Assembly (NCBI GenBank): GCA_022432975.1
Contig: CM039509.1
Coordinates: 884,482 to 948,481, forward strand
From: Begonia masoniana
Lineage: Eukaryota > Streptophyta > Magnoliopsida > Cucurbitales > Begoniaceae
DNA: 64,000 bases
Reading direction: 5' to 3'
The first letter of the stretch is position 1. The number at the start of each line of letters is the position of its first letter. This document shows positions 12,211-23,667 of the stretch, in pieces. Made by a program: the position numbers and the translations under genes. The notes beneath the pieces were generated by a model. That model was not told the origin of the DNA and ran no database searches. It saw only the letters and a list, made by a program, of their open reading frames with translations.

Positions 12211-15167
12211 TTAGGCCATCATCTTGGGACGTAATGGCGCCATTGTGCTCAACACATTTCCATCGCTGTTTCTCAAATTCCTAAAACCATCCATTTTGTG
12301 AGTGCAGTTGAGAGGACCACAACAAGAAGAACAGGTCAAAAATCGAGTTTCTGTTGTTGAAAGCTTCTCGGAATCGCAATCTTTAGAGCCGGAATCACTA
12401 CAACATTCTGTGATAAGCCGGGTTTCTTTCTGCCTATTTCTGAGCGAGCAACCGAAAAAGCTGAAGGATAGTCTCCACATTTTGGAGTGTTTTAAGTCGG
12501 AATTACGATCGGAGAGATTGATTCTGATCTCCACATTCCGTCCCAACACGGTCTGAAGTGAACTTGCAATCTGTTTCCAGGACTTCTCGGCTCGAGTCAC
12601 GTGGCTGGGACGGGAAAATTCCAACTCAGCTATTGCTAGACCTGAAATTACAATACAGAGAAACATACAGATGAAGATATCAATCCATCCTGCAAGTGCA
12701 GATATAGCAACAAAAATTAAAGTCGAAATATTGGAAAATTCGACAAGCTTCGATAGAACAGATTTCTACCGTGATTGAGCGAAAGAGCGGATAATTTCCC
12801 TCGTTTCGTGAGGAATTTTTTAATGGAATTCGATTGGGATAACTCAGCTGCTCTTTTCCATATGGAGTCCAATGTTTCTTTGCATTCATCAGTCACTCCA
12901 ACTCCACCAAATTTGATGTCATCACAGGAAGGGACAAGATGTTTCAAGCTCTCCCCACCAGAAGATCTGCTGCAAAAATCACCATCTGCATAAAATAATG
13001 AACACATTTAAGTTTAACTCATACTAAACTCCCAGGTGGAATGATCGCTTATTTGTGTTAGCCGTACCTTTATCGTTGATATTTCTCAAACATAACTTCG
13101 CTTCGTGGGCGTTTGAGGAGAATGACTCCGCGGAGCTTAACTGAAGTAAAGCAACGGTAAGCCACGTCGTTTGATTCTTCGAAATTCTTAATTGTTTTTC
13201 AGCTTCCGAGAGTATTTTCAATGCGTGGCTCAGTTTCTGCACATCTCCTTCGGCTATGAACAAATAACGAAGAATAATTTTTACATCAAAAGTCGACGAA
13301 GTTTTTCTTAAGTTGAAGGTCCATTTGCACTTACCGGAGTGGTTAGTAATAAACTTTCTTCTTACTTCCGAAGAAGTTTGTTCGTGTTTACCAGCAAGAA
13401 TGTCCATGATGAGATTAGCCAACTGTGAAATAAGTTGCATTGGATCAATCCTCGATCTCATCAACTCCCTCGCCTTTATTACGGTATTAGAAGTGTCTGA
13501 CGACAAGGCCAAGTCCAGCAAATCAAGTAATTCTTCATCCGAAACAATCCCAATCTGCAAAAGAACTAATCAGACGATTAGAAATTTTTCCAGAAAATCG
13601 TAGTATCGGAATACGAAGATAAAAATGGTCGAATTCTTACAAGCTCACGAGCCATCGACGAAGTGATTTTTTTACCGAGCAAGCTCAGTTGTTTGAGCAT
13701 CATTTCAGCATCCCTGATGGAACCATTCGATTTTGAAGAAATGAAGTCTAAAGTTTCAGGATCAAAGTCCAGCCGCTCTTCAAGACAAATTTTTCCCAAT
13801 CTACTAGCAATATCAGCCTCTCTTATTTTCGAAAAATGAAATTTTTGGGACTGTGATACAACGTTTCTCGGCAGCCAGTCAAGGTCAGGAGTGATCATTA
13901 TAAAGACAGAATGTCGAGAAAAGTTATCGAAGCTACTCAACAAAGTTGCCCATGTTTCCCCTCGTAACATATGGCACTCATCGATAATGAAAACCTTATA
14001 CCGCGAAGACACTGAAGGACTAACGGCATTTTTAACTAGAGACCTAATCCTGTCTGTTTTATTGATTCTAAGAGACTCTATTTCCTGTACATCTCTGCTT
14101 CTTCCGGAAAAGAATGCAACACATTCTCGACATAAACCGCATGGTCTCCGCTCCTCGAGCGAAAGGCAATTCAGTGCTGCAGCAAATATCCTCGAGGCGG
14201 AGGTCTTTCCGGTCCCACGGGGCCCGTAAAAGAGATAGAAAGTGGAAATCCTTCCGAGCAAGACGGCCCCCTGAAGAGATTTCAACACAGCATTTTGTCC
14301 CACCAAGTCGTCGAAAGATGTCAGCCGGTATTTCGGACACAAATTCCTCGGAGTTCCAGAACTCGATAATGTTTCTTTGTTGACATGTTTCAAACCCCAC
14401 TGGCTCTGTCTGTAGAGAGCTGTTTCATCGACACTTTCACGCAATAATGGGTAACCTTCTACCTCAGAATAAAAATTTGAGTCTTTGAATTTCGGCGTTT
14501 GGTTCCAGCAGCAGCCGATGCCACAACCATGGTGGTTTTGATCTACAACATCAACCTTTTCATTCAAATACGGGGACGAGCTAAGTTTCGACACACCACT
14601 AACAATGGATTGAAATGGGCTGCTAACTTGACTTGTGGTTTCACCACCTGCTGAACAAGATGTTAGGACCTGATTCTTACATCGGGATTTTCTTGTTCGA
14701 TCCGTTTTTTCAGCTTGTGATGATCTCATGATCAATTCATTCAAGGAATCGACATCCTCCCCCAAAGCATTGCTAGAATCCTTTATTGATTCATGTCCAT
14801 CACAAGGCAATACATCAGCACCTTTTGTCCAAATAGGAGAACTCAAAATGCCTTTATGTCCTGATTTCTGGCACAAGATCAACTTTGTCTTTGTAATCTC
14901 ATCAAAAAAGTGCTTTTCGTCTCTAGACAAACATAAATTCTTCGAATTTGATTCGCCATAATTATCGGCTACTTCTTCCCTAGAACGATTCAAGAAATGT
15001 ATAGAAATTTCATTGTTTGAATTGGTTTCCCAATTGACATCATCAATCAATCCAGAGAATTTGGTCATGGAATTTGTCGACGGATCTCTCAGCGACCTTA
15101 CTCTCCTCAAAGCGACAAGAGTTTTGGAGATGGGAATATCAACAGAATGCCTTCTTCCATCAGCCAT
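12211..15167 (-). CDS. STIL2: STICHEL-like 2 protein, AAA ATPase with DnaX (DNA polymerase III gamma/tau) homology
   Basis: Five exons on the minus strand: 15167-13641, 13554-13335, 13253-13068, 12985-12770, 12641-12211. They total 2580 nt and 859 residues, very close to the size I recall for Arabidopsis STIL2. The N terminus MADGRRHSVDIPISKTLVAL is typical of this subfamily. The central AAA module has Walker A GPRGTGKTS (about 315-323), Walker B IIDECH (D396/E397), a sensor-2 GSIRDAE, and a DnaX-type zinc knot using C334, C343, C346 and C349. A polar, Ser-rich region of 270 residues precedes it. STICHEL itself controls trichome branching in Arabidopsis; the role of the STIL2 branch is not established. 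The gene is convergent with RPN7. In Arabidopsis, by memory, the two orthologues are also close neighbours (At4g24790, At4g24820). No lesions are seen. Confidence 0.9.
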
Positions 15168-16340
15168 GTCTGAAAAGACTAAAACGACAGAAAATCAATC
15201 TTCCGATGTGCGCATTTTCAGCTCAAATTTACGAAGTCAAAATCACCTGAGAGAACAAAATACATCAACAGTGACGTTCAAAATAAACGCCAAGTAAGTT
15301 TATTAAAGAACACTTTCCACTCAAGACAAATAGTTTCAAATCCCAAGTCATTTTTCAACATTTGAGTTTAAATCAACCTTCAAAACAGAAAGCTTCAAAG
15401 AAGAAGAAGCCCGAAACTAATCTAGGTACTCCGGTATCGTTTACTCAGCATTTCAGTCGAGTAATTAGTATAACATGCTGATAAGGTTAAAATCCCAGGA
15501 AATACAAAGTTCTTGCACTTTCTTGGGAAGATTAGAACGTTTGATTTATCGTCATATTTACCTCAATGATTCAAAAAGCATCAGAGTCTTGCGATTTCAA
15601 ACATAAACCAAATGCATTGTCATTTGCGAGCAAAAACATGGTTAAAAAAAAAAACAGCAATGCAACAAAAGGAAAGCTAAAAACACAGAAACTTATGAAA
15701 GGAAAAGGATCTGTAAAAAAAACAAAAAAGAAAGACCCATTAACAAACTCTATTTCTCCGAACAACCCACAAAAATCCATTATCCAGATAAACTTGACAT
15801 GTAGAAATCAAGACCGACCAATCCTTACCATTTATCAACTACCATTCCATACTGATGAAAAAGACAAGAGAGAGAAAAAGAGAGTTCAGAACGGCTCAAC
15901 AGAGAGATGAAAAAGGAGAAGGTTATTCAAACTTGCAAATAAAAAAAGTACAAAAAGAAGAAAACCCAGAAGAGAACAAACAAGGGGAAACGACAAAAGT
16001 CGAATTGAATTCCCAGCTCAGACCTGCAATTGAAATAATCAAGATGCTCCACTTCCAACTTCCAAGTTGTTGACGAAATGTGAAGTCATTAGCGTAGAAA
16101 GCGGAGAGCTGAACCCTAACGCTAAAACCGAGGGGTTGATAATTGAGATCTGGTTTCTGAATGAAAACGCAGACACAGTAGCTGCAAGTAGGATTGAGAG
16201 GAAGGTAGAAGAGAAGACGAAGGATAAATGGCAAGGCAGTAAATGCCATTAATGAGGAGGGTAAAAGCATGCGCCATTGCTTGTGATCTCACCCACGGGT
16301 TTGAGAGAGAAAGTTAGAGAGAGAGAGAAGAAGAGTTTCT
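15168..16340 (-). promoter_or_regulatory. Probable 5' leader (possibly with an intron) and promoter of STIL2
   Basis: Between the STIL2 start and about 16340 no protein-coding signal is seen, but the sequence is purine-rich on the plus strand (so pyrimidine-rich on the gene strand) and less AT-rich than its surroundings, as usual for leaders of plant housekeeping genes. A CT-rich stretch lies at about 16290-16345. The exact transcription start cannot be read. Confidence 0.35.
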
Positions 16341-17845
16341 CTCATAGCTGGTTTGTTCCTTGTTGCAGAGATTTTGCAGAGGGTGTTATCTCGGCAAACG
16401 AGCCGTAAGGGTGTTTTGGTCATTTTCTTCCTTCAAGTTTCAGTTAAGTTGGCTGTTGCTATAGCGACGGGGTGAGTTGGACCCCCCGCAGAAATGACAC
16501 GTGTCCTATACCATAGCTCTTAATGAAACTTCCAACTTCGCGCTCCAGCGCGTGAGTTCTACTTCATGAAAATATATTTCATGAATTAATTAATTTAAAA
16601 ATATATTGTTTTATTCTCATAAATTTAATTTTCTCTTTTTTTTTATTGATTAAAATTATTTTAACTCTTGAGTTTAATTTTAAAAAACCCTCAAATACAT
16701 TTACGCTAAAAAAAATTTTAAACTAACCAAAAAAATCCTGACAGGGGGAGTGTTCATCCTACGTTCTCAATTTTACACTAAAACGGTCTCTTGTTCTAGC
16801 GGAAGGTGTTTACCCTCTATTCATCTTTCGTGATTTATAAATTAATTTTTAAAAAAATATCAAACGATATTTAATTTATTTGAAATTTTTACTACATATT
16901 CATAATGTAATTAATTTTTAAGAAATAAATAGAGTATAATTTTTTTAGATGCTATAAAATTGCCAACAGCACGTGTAGCCTATGATCGTGCTTGCATTTA
17001 ATGAGTAGTCTACGCGCTGAACAGCGCGTGATATAAGTTGGAAGTGGGGTCCGTTCAAGATTTGCTTAATAATCAGAGCGAGACTTTGGTGCGTACTGCG
17101 CATCTTTTACACACTAGATTCTACAGCCGTACAAAAGCTCTGAACCATCGGCGCCGAACGCTCTAATCTAACCCTAAATCACCGAGTCGAGTCTAAAGAT
17201 TCTTTTTTTTTTTTTTTTTTTTTTTGAAAGAATATCAATTTTTTTGTAGTTTTATTTTTTTTTTTCAATAAAAGTTTTGTAATTTGAATTTTATTTTTAG
17301 ACATCACTTTTTTTAAAATAAGTAAAAAAATAAATTAATAATTAATAAATTGTTGGTAATCTTTTTTAGACATCATTGGCTGTCATGGATAGATTGTTGG
17401 TTTATGTGTCACCGGAGTTTGAAATTGGTCGGAGTTCATAACGTTAGCGTTTGCATGTCTATCGTGTACTCCGGAAAATATTTTTTAAAATATGAAAGCT
17501 TTAATACGTAAATAATTATGTGTGCTCAAAAATAAAAATATCTAAAAGTAAATATAAAGCAAGTGGGTATATTCAATTGATATTTTTAATTTTTAATTTC
17601 GACAACTAACCCGTCAGAGTTTGAGATGTGATCAACAGACAGATAATATACGTTACAATTTCTGTTAAAATTCGTTAACTCTCTCTTTCTCTAGATTTCT
17701 TGAAGACACCATCATCTACTAATTGGAATAAAAAATTAGGCCATAAATAACGTTAATTGAAGCCAAATTGAAATCATATTCAAGAAAATCTAATCTATAT
17801 TGTCGTACAACCTTCGAATAGGTCTTGATTCCTACCGTGGTTGAT
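16341..17845. other. AT-rich intergenic region, no gene seen
   Basis: This contains a T run at about 17204-17226 and a less AT-rich patch at 17090-17200 that could be a relic leader. No ORF of note and no delimitable element is seen. Confidence 0.4.
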
Positions 17846-19434
17846 CCTTTTGAAGAAATAAAGAGAAAATATAGATTGTTCATTAACACTTTGATTGCAA
17901 AAGATACACATAAAGAGATTTATATATCTAGAGTAAACAAATAGAATAATCAAAAACTAAAATACCCTCATGACATTAATTATAATAATAATAATATATG
18001 CTAACATCTCCCTGCAAACTCACGATACGACAGCTATAAGTATTGAGAGTTTGTCAGACAAAAAATGGAATCGCGAAGCGGAGTGTGCCTTGGTAAATAA
18101 ATCAGCAATCTGCAAAGAAGAATGAACAAAAGACAAGGTGATGGTGTCAAGTTGAAGATGATAGCGGATGACATGACAATCAATCTCAATATGCTTAGTT
18201 CGCTCATGAAAAACTGAATTACACGCAATCTGAATAACACTCTGATTGTCACAATGTAACGGAGTAGGATGACGAAGATAAACACTCATATTCGTAGGCA
18301 ATCAACGTAACCAAACAATCTCACAAGTAGTCGAGGTCATGACACGATACTCAACTTCAGTAGAAGACTGAGAAATAACATCTTGTTTCTTACTCTTCCA
18401 CAAAATAAATAAATCAACTAGGAAAATACAGAATCCAGTGGTGGACTTACGATCTGTAGGATCATCAGCCCAATCATCATCGGAGTATGCACGTAGCTCG
18501 AGAGATGACATGGAATGGAACAAGAGAATATGAAACTGAGTGCCTCGAAGGTACCTTAGAATACGAAGAACAGCAGTAAGAATCGCTTCACCCCAAAACT
18601 CACTAGGAACATCGGCTAACAACAAGAACAAGCAGGCTGTTTCAACAAAATGTCGATGTTTCCTTTCAGCAATTTCATTTTGTTGAGGAGTGTCAGTACA
18701 TGAAGTTTGATGTATAGTCTCATCACAAGCAAGTACATGAGAAAAATCATTAGAAGTGTATTCACCCCCAAATCACAACGAAAACACTGGATGACGACTG
18801 AATGTTGCATTTTTACAAGAGTCCTAAAGTTGATGAAAATGGTAAGAATTTGGAGGATAAGAAAGCAAAAGAAGATAAATTGAGAGATATATGATGAAAG
18901 ACACATGAATCCAAGACCCATAACAAAGAGGATATGTCTGAGAAACCAGACGAGGACAAACCTTTATGAGAGTTAGCCGATATAGCATGGGATTGTGAGG
19001 TAAGGAACGGAAAATCGAAAATACTATATGCAAGAACAAATACCTGAATCCAATCAGACATAGGCACTGTTCATAACTGTTGACACACTGTTCATCACTG
19101 TTCACAGTACTGTTAACAAACTAACACAAATACCCCCGAATCCACTCGCACTGTTCACGAAGCTGTTCACGAACTCCACGCACACTGTTCATGGTACTGT
19201 TCACAAAGCACTGTTTACACACTGTTTATCGAAACTCTAATTCGCAAAAGTCTTAGGTCGTCGTGCTATGATACCATGAAGAAATAGAGAGAAAATAGAA
19301 ATTGCTCATTAACACTTTGAGTGCAAAAGATACACATAAAGAAGTTTATATAGCTAGAATAAACAAAGAGAATAATCAAAAACTAAAATACTCTCAGAAC
19401 ATTAATTATAATAATTATATATGTTAACACCTTT
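17846..19434 (-). mobile_element. Internally deleted Ty1/Copia LTR retrotransposon (1.58 kb) with matched TSD
   Basis: Two direct repeats of 156 bp (17851-18006) and 153 bp (19277-19429) form the LTRs, TG...CA on the minus strand. Both flanks carry the 5-bp duplication ccttt (17846-17850, 19430-19434). The primer-binding site TGGTATCATAGC (19276-19265, minus) abuts the 5' LTR and matches the usual initiator-Met site at 11 of 12 bases. A polypurine tract GGGAGA abuts the 3' LTR. LTRs differ at roughly a dozen positions, so the insertion is old. Coding remnants read right to left: an integrase piece TPQQNEIAERKHRHFVE and VPSEFWGEAILTA, directly joined to the end of reverse transcriptase (RILRYLRGTQ), then RNase H ([36 protein letters not shown]). 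The joint shows that the reverse transcriptase was removed by an internal deletion. Confidence 0.92.
18020..18720 (-). pseudogene. Copia pol remnant: integrase end fused to RNase H
   Basis: The minus-strand frames encode an integrase tail, the last residues of reverse transcriptase and most of RNase H, broken by frame changes near 18302 and 18616-18631. The RNase H motif [14 protein letters not shown] and the C-terminal DLFTK are recognisable. It cannot produce an active polyprotein because protease and polymerase are absent. Confidence 0.85.
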
Positions 19435-20115
19435 CACTTTGGAAGACAATTATTCTATAAAAAAATGTTATGTTTACCTTCTTATTTTATCATATTAAAA
19501 TACAGGTTGACGTGTCAAACAATGATTAATGTAATAAATTATAATTAATTAATTTATTATATTTATTGTATCAATAATTATTTAACACGTCAGTGAATTA
19601 TTTTATGATGGTGGAATAAAAAAGTAAACGTGACATTATTATTCTTCTATTATTAACAACAATCACATTGAAATTTTTGTCTAATTTTCTAGCACAGCAC
19701 TTTGCCACGAACATTGAAGAACGAATTTGATTGTGATTTTCGAAAGTTTTGAGGATTAAGTAGCATCGAAGTACAATTTAAATTCTCGGTTCAGAAGTTT
19801 TTTCACCAACGAACCCCTACATCTATCCACCGTAAGCTTCAATTTAGCCTGTAAACAATTTTGCTAACTTCAATCTTCTCAACTACCTTGATTATTTTTG
19901 TCAAAAAATTAGGCTTTGTCATCTTTTATAACCTAAAAATTAAGAAATCCTTTACGAGAAACAAACAAAAAAATAAAGGTAGGGAAGCAAACCAACAATG
20001 AGGGTGTCCAATCCTTCACCTGCTTTAAGTTGCAGAAACCTTCATACACAGTCAGAAAGAAACTGAATTTCTTCATTAGAGAAATCAACATAGATGAATC
20101 CTCTACAAATAGAAC
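19435..20115. other. Intergenic DNA with a palindromic MITE-like element
   Basis: Bases about 19467-19647 form an AT-rich palindrome. The left arm has atgtttacc and ttgacgtgtcaa, and the right arm has taacacgtca and gtaaacgtgac, the same family as the element at 2781-2942. The remainder up to the solo LTR has no coding signal. Confidence 0.5.
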
Positions 20116-21228
20116 TGTTAATGCTATTGTGGGTTGGCATTATGTTTTTGGCAACTTATTGATTTTGGTAAGTTATGGAAATTATATTTTTTGGAAATTA
20201 TATTTTTGGAAATTATATTCTTTTGGAATATATATTATTCTATCCTTCAATATTGGAGAAGATATTTGGCAGAATATTTTGCAAATTCAAATGTGATTTG
20301 TTTGAAAAGGAATCATAACAAACTTGGTTCATATTCCTAAGTATTTGGGATTCTTTACTAAAGCGTCATTCAAAGTGTCACTGCGCTAAATTTGTGTGGC
20401 AGTGATTTTCGGATCCTTTGCTGATTTCGTGGGATATTATTCTTTTGAATGAAAAGTCTGTTTCGAGAATATACTGTTGAGAGAAACAGATCTGCACCTA
20501 GCACTCGTTATAAAAGTCTTTGCTTTTTATGTTGAAGGTGAGCCGACGCCATTATTTGTGTAAGCTGAATTTCTCTATTCATCTGAGCGTTTTTATTCTT
20601 CACCCACGTTTCTGTGTGGTGTATGTGATTATTGATTCGGTCTTGTTAAAGACTGGTTTGTTGAAGCCTGTTCTGGGTGATCTTATTCTAAGACATTGTC
20701 AAGCGTCACAGACAGTGTCATAGGAGTTTATTCTTGTGATCTTCATTATTATCCAGTCTTGAGAGGAGACTGCCTTGGAACTCTGGAGGAGTTCTATTTA
20801 TTGACAAGGGGAGCTTGTCATCTTTATCGTGGGCAAGGGGAGCTTGCCATACACGGATTCCGGGAGGAGTCATCTTCGACAAGGGGAGCTTGTCGTATTT
20901 AGATCTCGGGAGGGATCGTTTCAAAGTCGAGGGGAGCTCGCAAAACAGTTTCACTTGTGAAGGTTGAAGGAGGCGGCATCAAAGATAAGAGGGAGTCTTA
21001 TTTTGTTTTAGTCCGAGTGTCTTGTAACCTTGTTTGAACTTGTGAAATGTTTTCATATCTGGGCGTGGCCCCGCAGATGTAAGCTGATTGCTGAACTGCG
21101 TTAACAACCTCCTGTGTCGTTAATTTCCGCATTTTTAATATTGTCCTATATCGTATTTATAACCGGTGTCACACGAAGTGTTACAACACTTTATAACATC
21201 GGGTCACTAACCTTGATCTTTCAAGAAC
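20111..21228 (+). mobile_element. Solo LTR of a Ty1/Copia retrotransposon (1108 bp) with TSD
   Basis: The LTR runs from TGTTAATG (20116) to GATCTTTCA (21223), and both sides carry agaac (20111-20115 and 21224-21228). U3 holds a triplicated GGAAATTATAT block at 20177-20225 and a TATA box TATAAAAG at 20509-20516. The segment gggcgtggccccgcag...gaactgcgttaacaa (21062-21110) is typical of Copia LTR R/U5 regions. No primer site or internal domain follows, so it fits a solo LTR left by LTR-LTR recombination. The hairpin array at 20754-21001 is described separately. I rate the borders as likely, not proven, because the ends TGTTA/TTTCA are not perfect inverted repeats. Confidence 0.68.
20754..21001 (+). 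repeat. Array of nine short hairpins with mostly GGGAG loops
   Basis: Consecutive stem-loops: 20754-20772 (stem CAGTCTT, loop GAGAG), 20778-20794 (GAACTC, TGGAG), 20802-20820 (TGACAAG, GGGAG), 20832-20848 (GGCAAG, GGGAG), 20856-20871 (GATTCC, GGGA), 20877-20895 (CGACAAG, GGGAG), 20902-20917 (GATCTC, GGGA), 20928-20940 (CGAG, GGGAG), 20985-21001 (ATAAGA, GGGAG). Stems pair fully or with one G-T wobble. Stem sequences differ while pairing and loop are kept. The array lies downstream of the LTR TATA box, so it would be in the RNA. Confidence 0.85.
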
Positions 21229-23667
21229 GAAGAAAATAATCAGTAGTGGAAAGGGGAGAGAAAGAGACACTTAACGGACTTTAATAAAAATTGTAACAGC
21301 TATTAACAGTAAGGTGTCTGTTGTTAACACTTCAAACTTCGAAGTGTTAGTTACCGAAAATCAAACATTTAAAATGTCAATGAGAATTGGTTTTTTGATG
21401 GATTTAGTTCCATAATTTGTTATTTTTAATATAAAAATTAAAAAATATATAAATATTATAAATTTCATTTGGTTTGATTTTGAAAGAAAGAACCGAGAAT
21501 AAAACCAAAAATTTAATTACTTTCGGCTCGATTCCAAAATTGATTTTTCCAAATTCTAACTGTGCCACCCTATAGAGCGTGTCGTGCGCCCCTTCAATTT
21601 AGTGACAAAAAAAAAAAAAAAAAAGAGTCATTGCAAAACAGCTCTTTTGACATTTTTATAATAATTTTATTTTTCATATATAGTATCAATCTTTCTATTT
21701 AATTCAAACATACATCTATTAACTCTCGCAACTCTCTAAATTATCTCAATTGTACTCTCTCAAATCTCCCGATTCAACTTTCTAGTCCGGCAACTTTCGA
21801 GTGTGATATTTTCACACTGGCTAAATATTAAGCGACGTTGAATGAGTTTTTATTGTTCGATTATCGTGGATTTTTGTATTTCATATTTTTTTGGACGAAT
21901 TTCTAAATTTTCATGACTTTCTTTCTCGGCTGGCCCGTAACTTAATTTCAAGTTTTAATCAATTATAAACTCAACTTATTAATTATTTTTCTATTCTTAG
22001 GGTAGATTAGAATTAATTTCTCAATTAAGTTTTGATTAGGCCTAAAGTAGGAGTTTGCAAGATTCAATTTTTTTATTAGGATTTAAACGTACTTAACTGT
22101 TAAATTTTCAGAATTAAATCCTTAATTCAATTTAATTAAACCCAATAGAGAAAAATTTCAATATCTAATTAAGTTGATTTAGCATTCTCGAGATTAATTA
22201 GGTCAAGCTAATTGTGTTTGAATTATAATTAACTTCCGTATTTTTTTTAACTATACAGAACGGAGGCTTAAAATGACAAAATTTAAGGGACAAATGAGGT
22301 AAATCGGTAATTTAACTTCAAATTATAATTTGAATAAAAAATTCAATACATGAAATGCCACAAAATTGTGACGGCGAATAAAGAAAAGAGAAGAGAAAAA
22401 CGAACTATATAGAAAAAGAAGAGAAAAGAGGAAGAAAGAGTGTTTTTTTGCAAAATTTCCCGACACAAAAGTTGTACAATGCGTAAAAAGAAACGGTTTG
22501 GAATATGACTCCGCAAGATAAACTAAGAAACTAGTAAGTTCATCCTTACTTTTTAGATCTATTCCCATATGAATTACAAACTTTTACCAATAGTTTTTGT
22601 AGGAACTTTACTATGAAATGGAATTACAAGTTGTTTTGAACACGTTGATATATTTAGTTTCAAAGAAAAATATGTTTCGTCGAAAAAATTAAGCGGAAAA
22701 ACGTTGTTCTCACAAGAACATGGGTCAAAGAGTGGACGTCGCAATGCCCCACTCTTGGCAAGAAATTGGCTACGGTTCCGAAGTGGTGGCGCTAAAGACA
22801 AAGCCTCTGTGCTGGGCAAAGGTTCGATCCCTCGATGTTTGAAATACAACATCTCGACTTTGGTAATGTAACGAGGGTCACGACACTCTGATTTGAAAGC
22901 TGCGACGCCAATAAAAAATATTAAATTTTTAATTTTGATATAAAATATATCAAAATATTATTCGGATATTGTAATATCCTAATAATTAATTATGATAACA
23001 TGCATGCACGCCTATTTTGATTTTGATTTTGATTTTTATAACATTAAATTAATTATTGTCTACCCAAAATGGATAATTCTTCAAATATGAGTAAGAAAGG
23101 CGACATTTTTGTTGTATTACTAATTGGATGACTAATCCTACGTGGTCTTCTGCCTTATTCATGTAATCATCCACGACCAACTTCTATGTGGGGACATTTT
23201 AACTGACACGTGGCAGTTGTCAACAAGTGGAGGAGCTGGAAAGGGCGAGGATGGTGTGATTCTTTGACACCCCAAAGGCCGGTTATTGTTTTGACTTTTC
23301 CCCTTGTCGTGACTATGATGAGGCTTATCCCTTCCACGTCGGATGAGGTATTTGATTTTGTTCGTACCACCCCACCAAAAGTCAATTCCATGTCCAAAAA
23401 TTATAAACATCTTCTTTTCACTATATGCATTGTCTTTGGTCACGCCCAAAAAGTCAATTTATTCCGAGTAATATTACATTTACCTTTTAATCTCATACTC
23501 TATATGTTATAATAATTATATTAATGAGTAAACGATACATAAGCGTTATGTCAGAGTGAGAAATTATAATTTTTTTAACAAATTTAGTTCTAAACAATGC
23601 TTTGATAACAAAAGAACCTCGTAGTTGTTAAATGTTCAACGGATAAAAATTACTCTATGAATAACAT
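21229..23667. other. Intergenic region, no gene seen
   Basis: Bases about 21262-21370 carry the repeat shared with about 6715-6830. A poly-A run lies at 21608-21624. A GC-richer patch at 23160-23400 and a tRNA T-arm-like string GGTTCGATCCC near 22823 do not build into recognisable genes. Confidence 0.4.

Noticed and set aside
15566..16073. Lys-rich plus-strand ORFs at the 5' side of STIL2
   Set aside because: Low-complexity frames from purine-rich leader DNA of the minus-strand gene; no domain or splice support.
22735..22860. Possible tRNA gene (string GGTTCGATCCC near 22823)
   Set aside because: Only a T-arm-like string is present; no acceptor stem, D-arm or anticodon arm can be folded around it.
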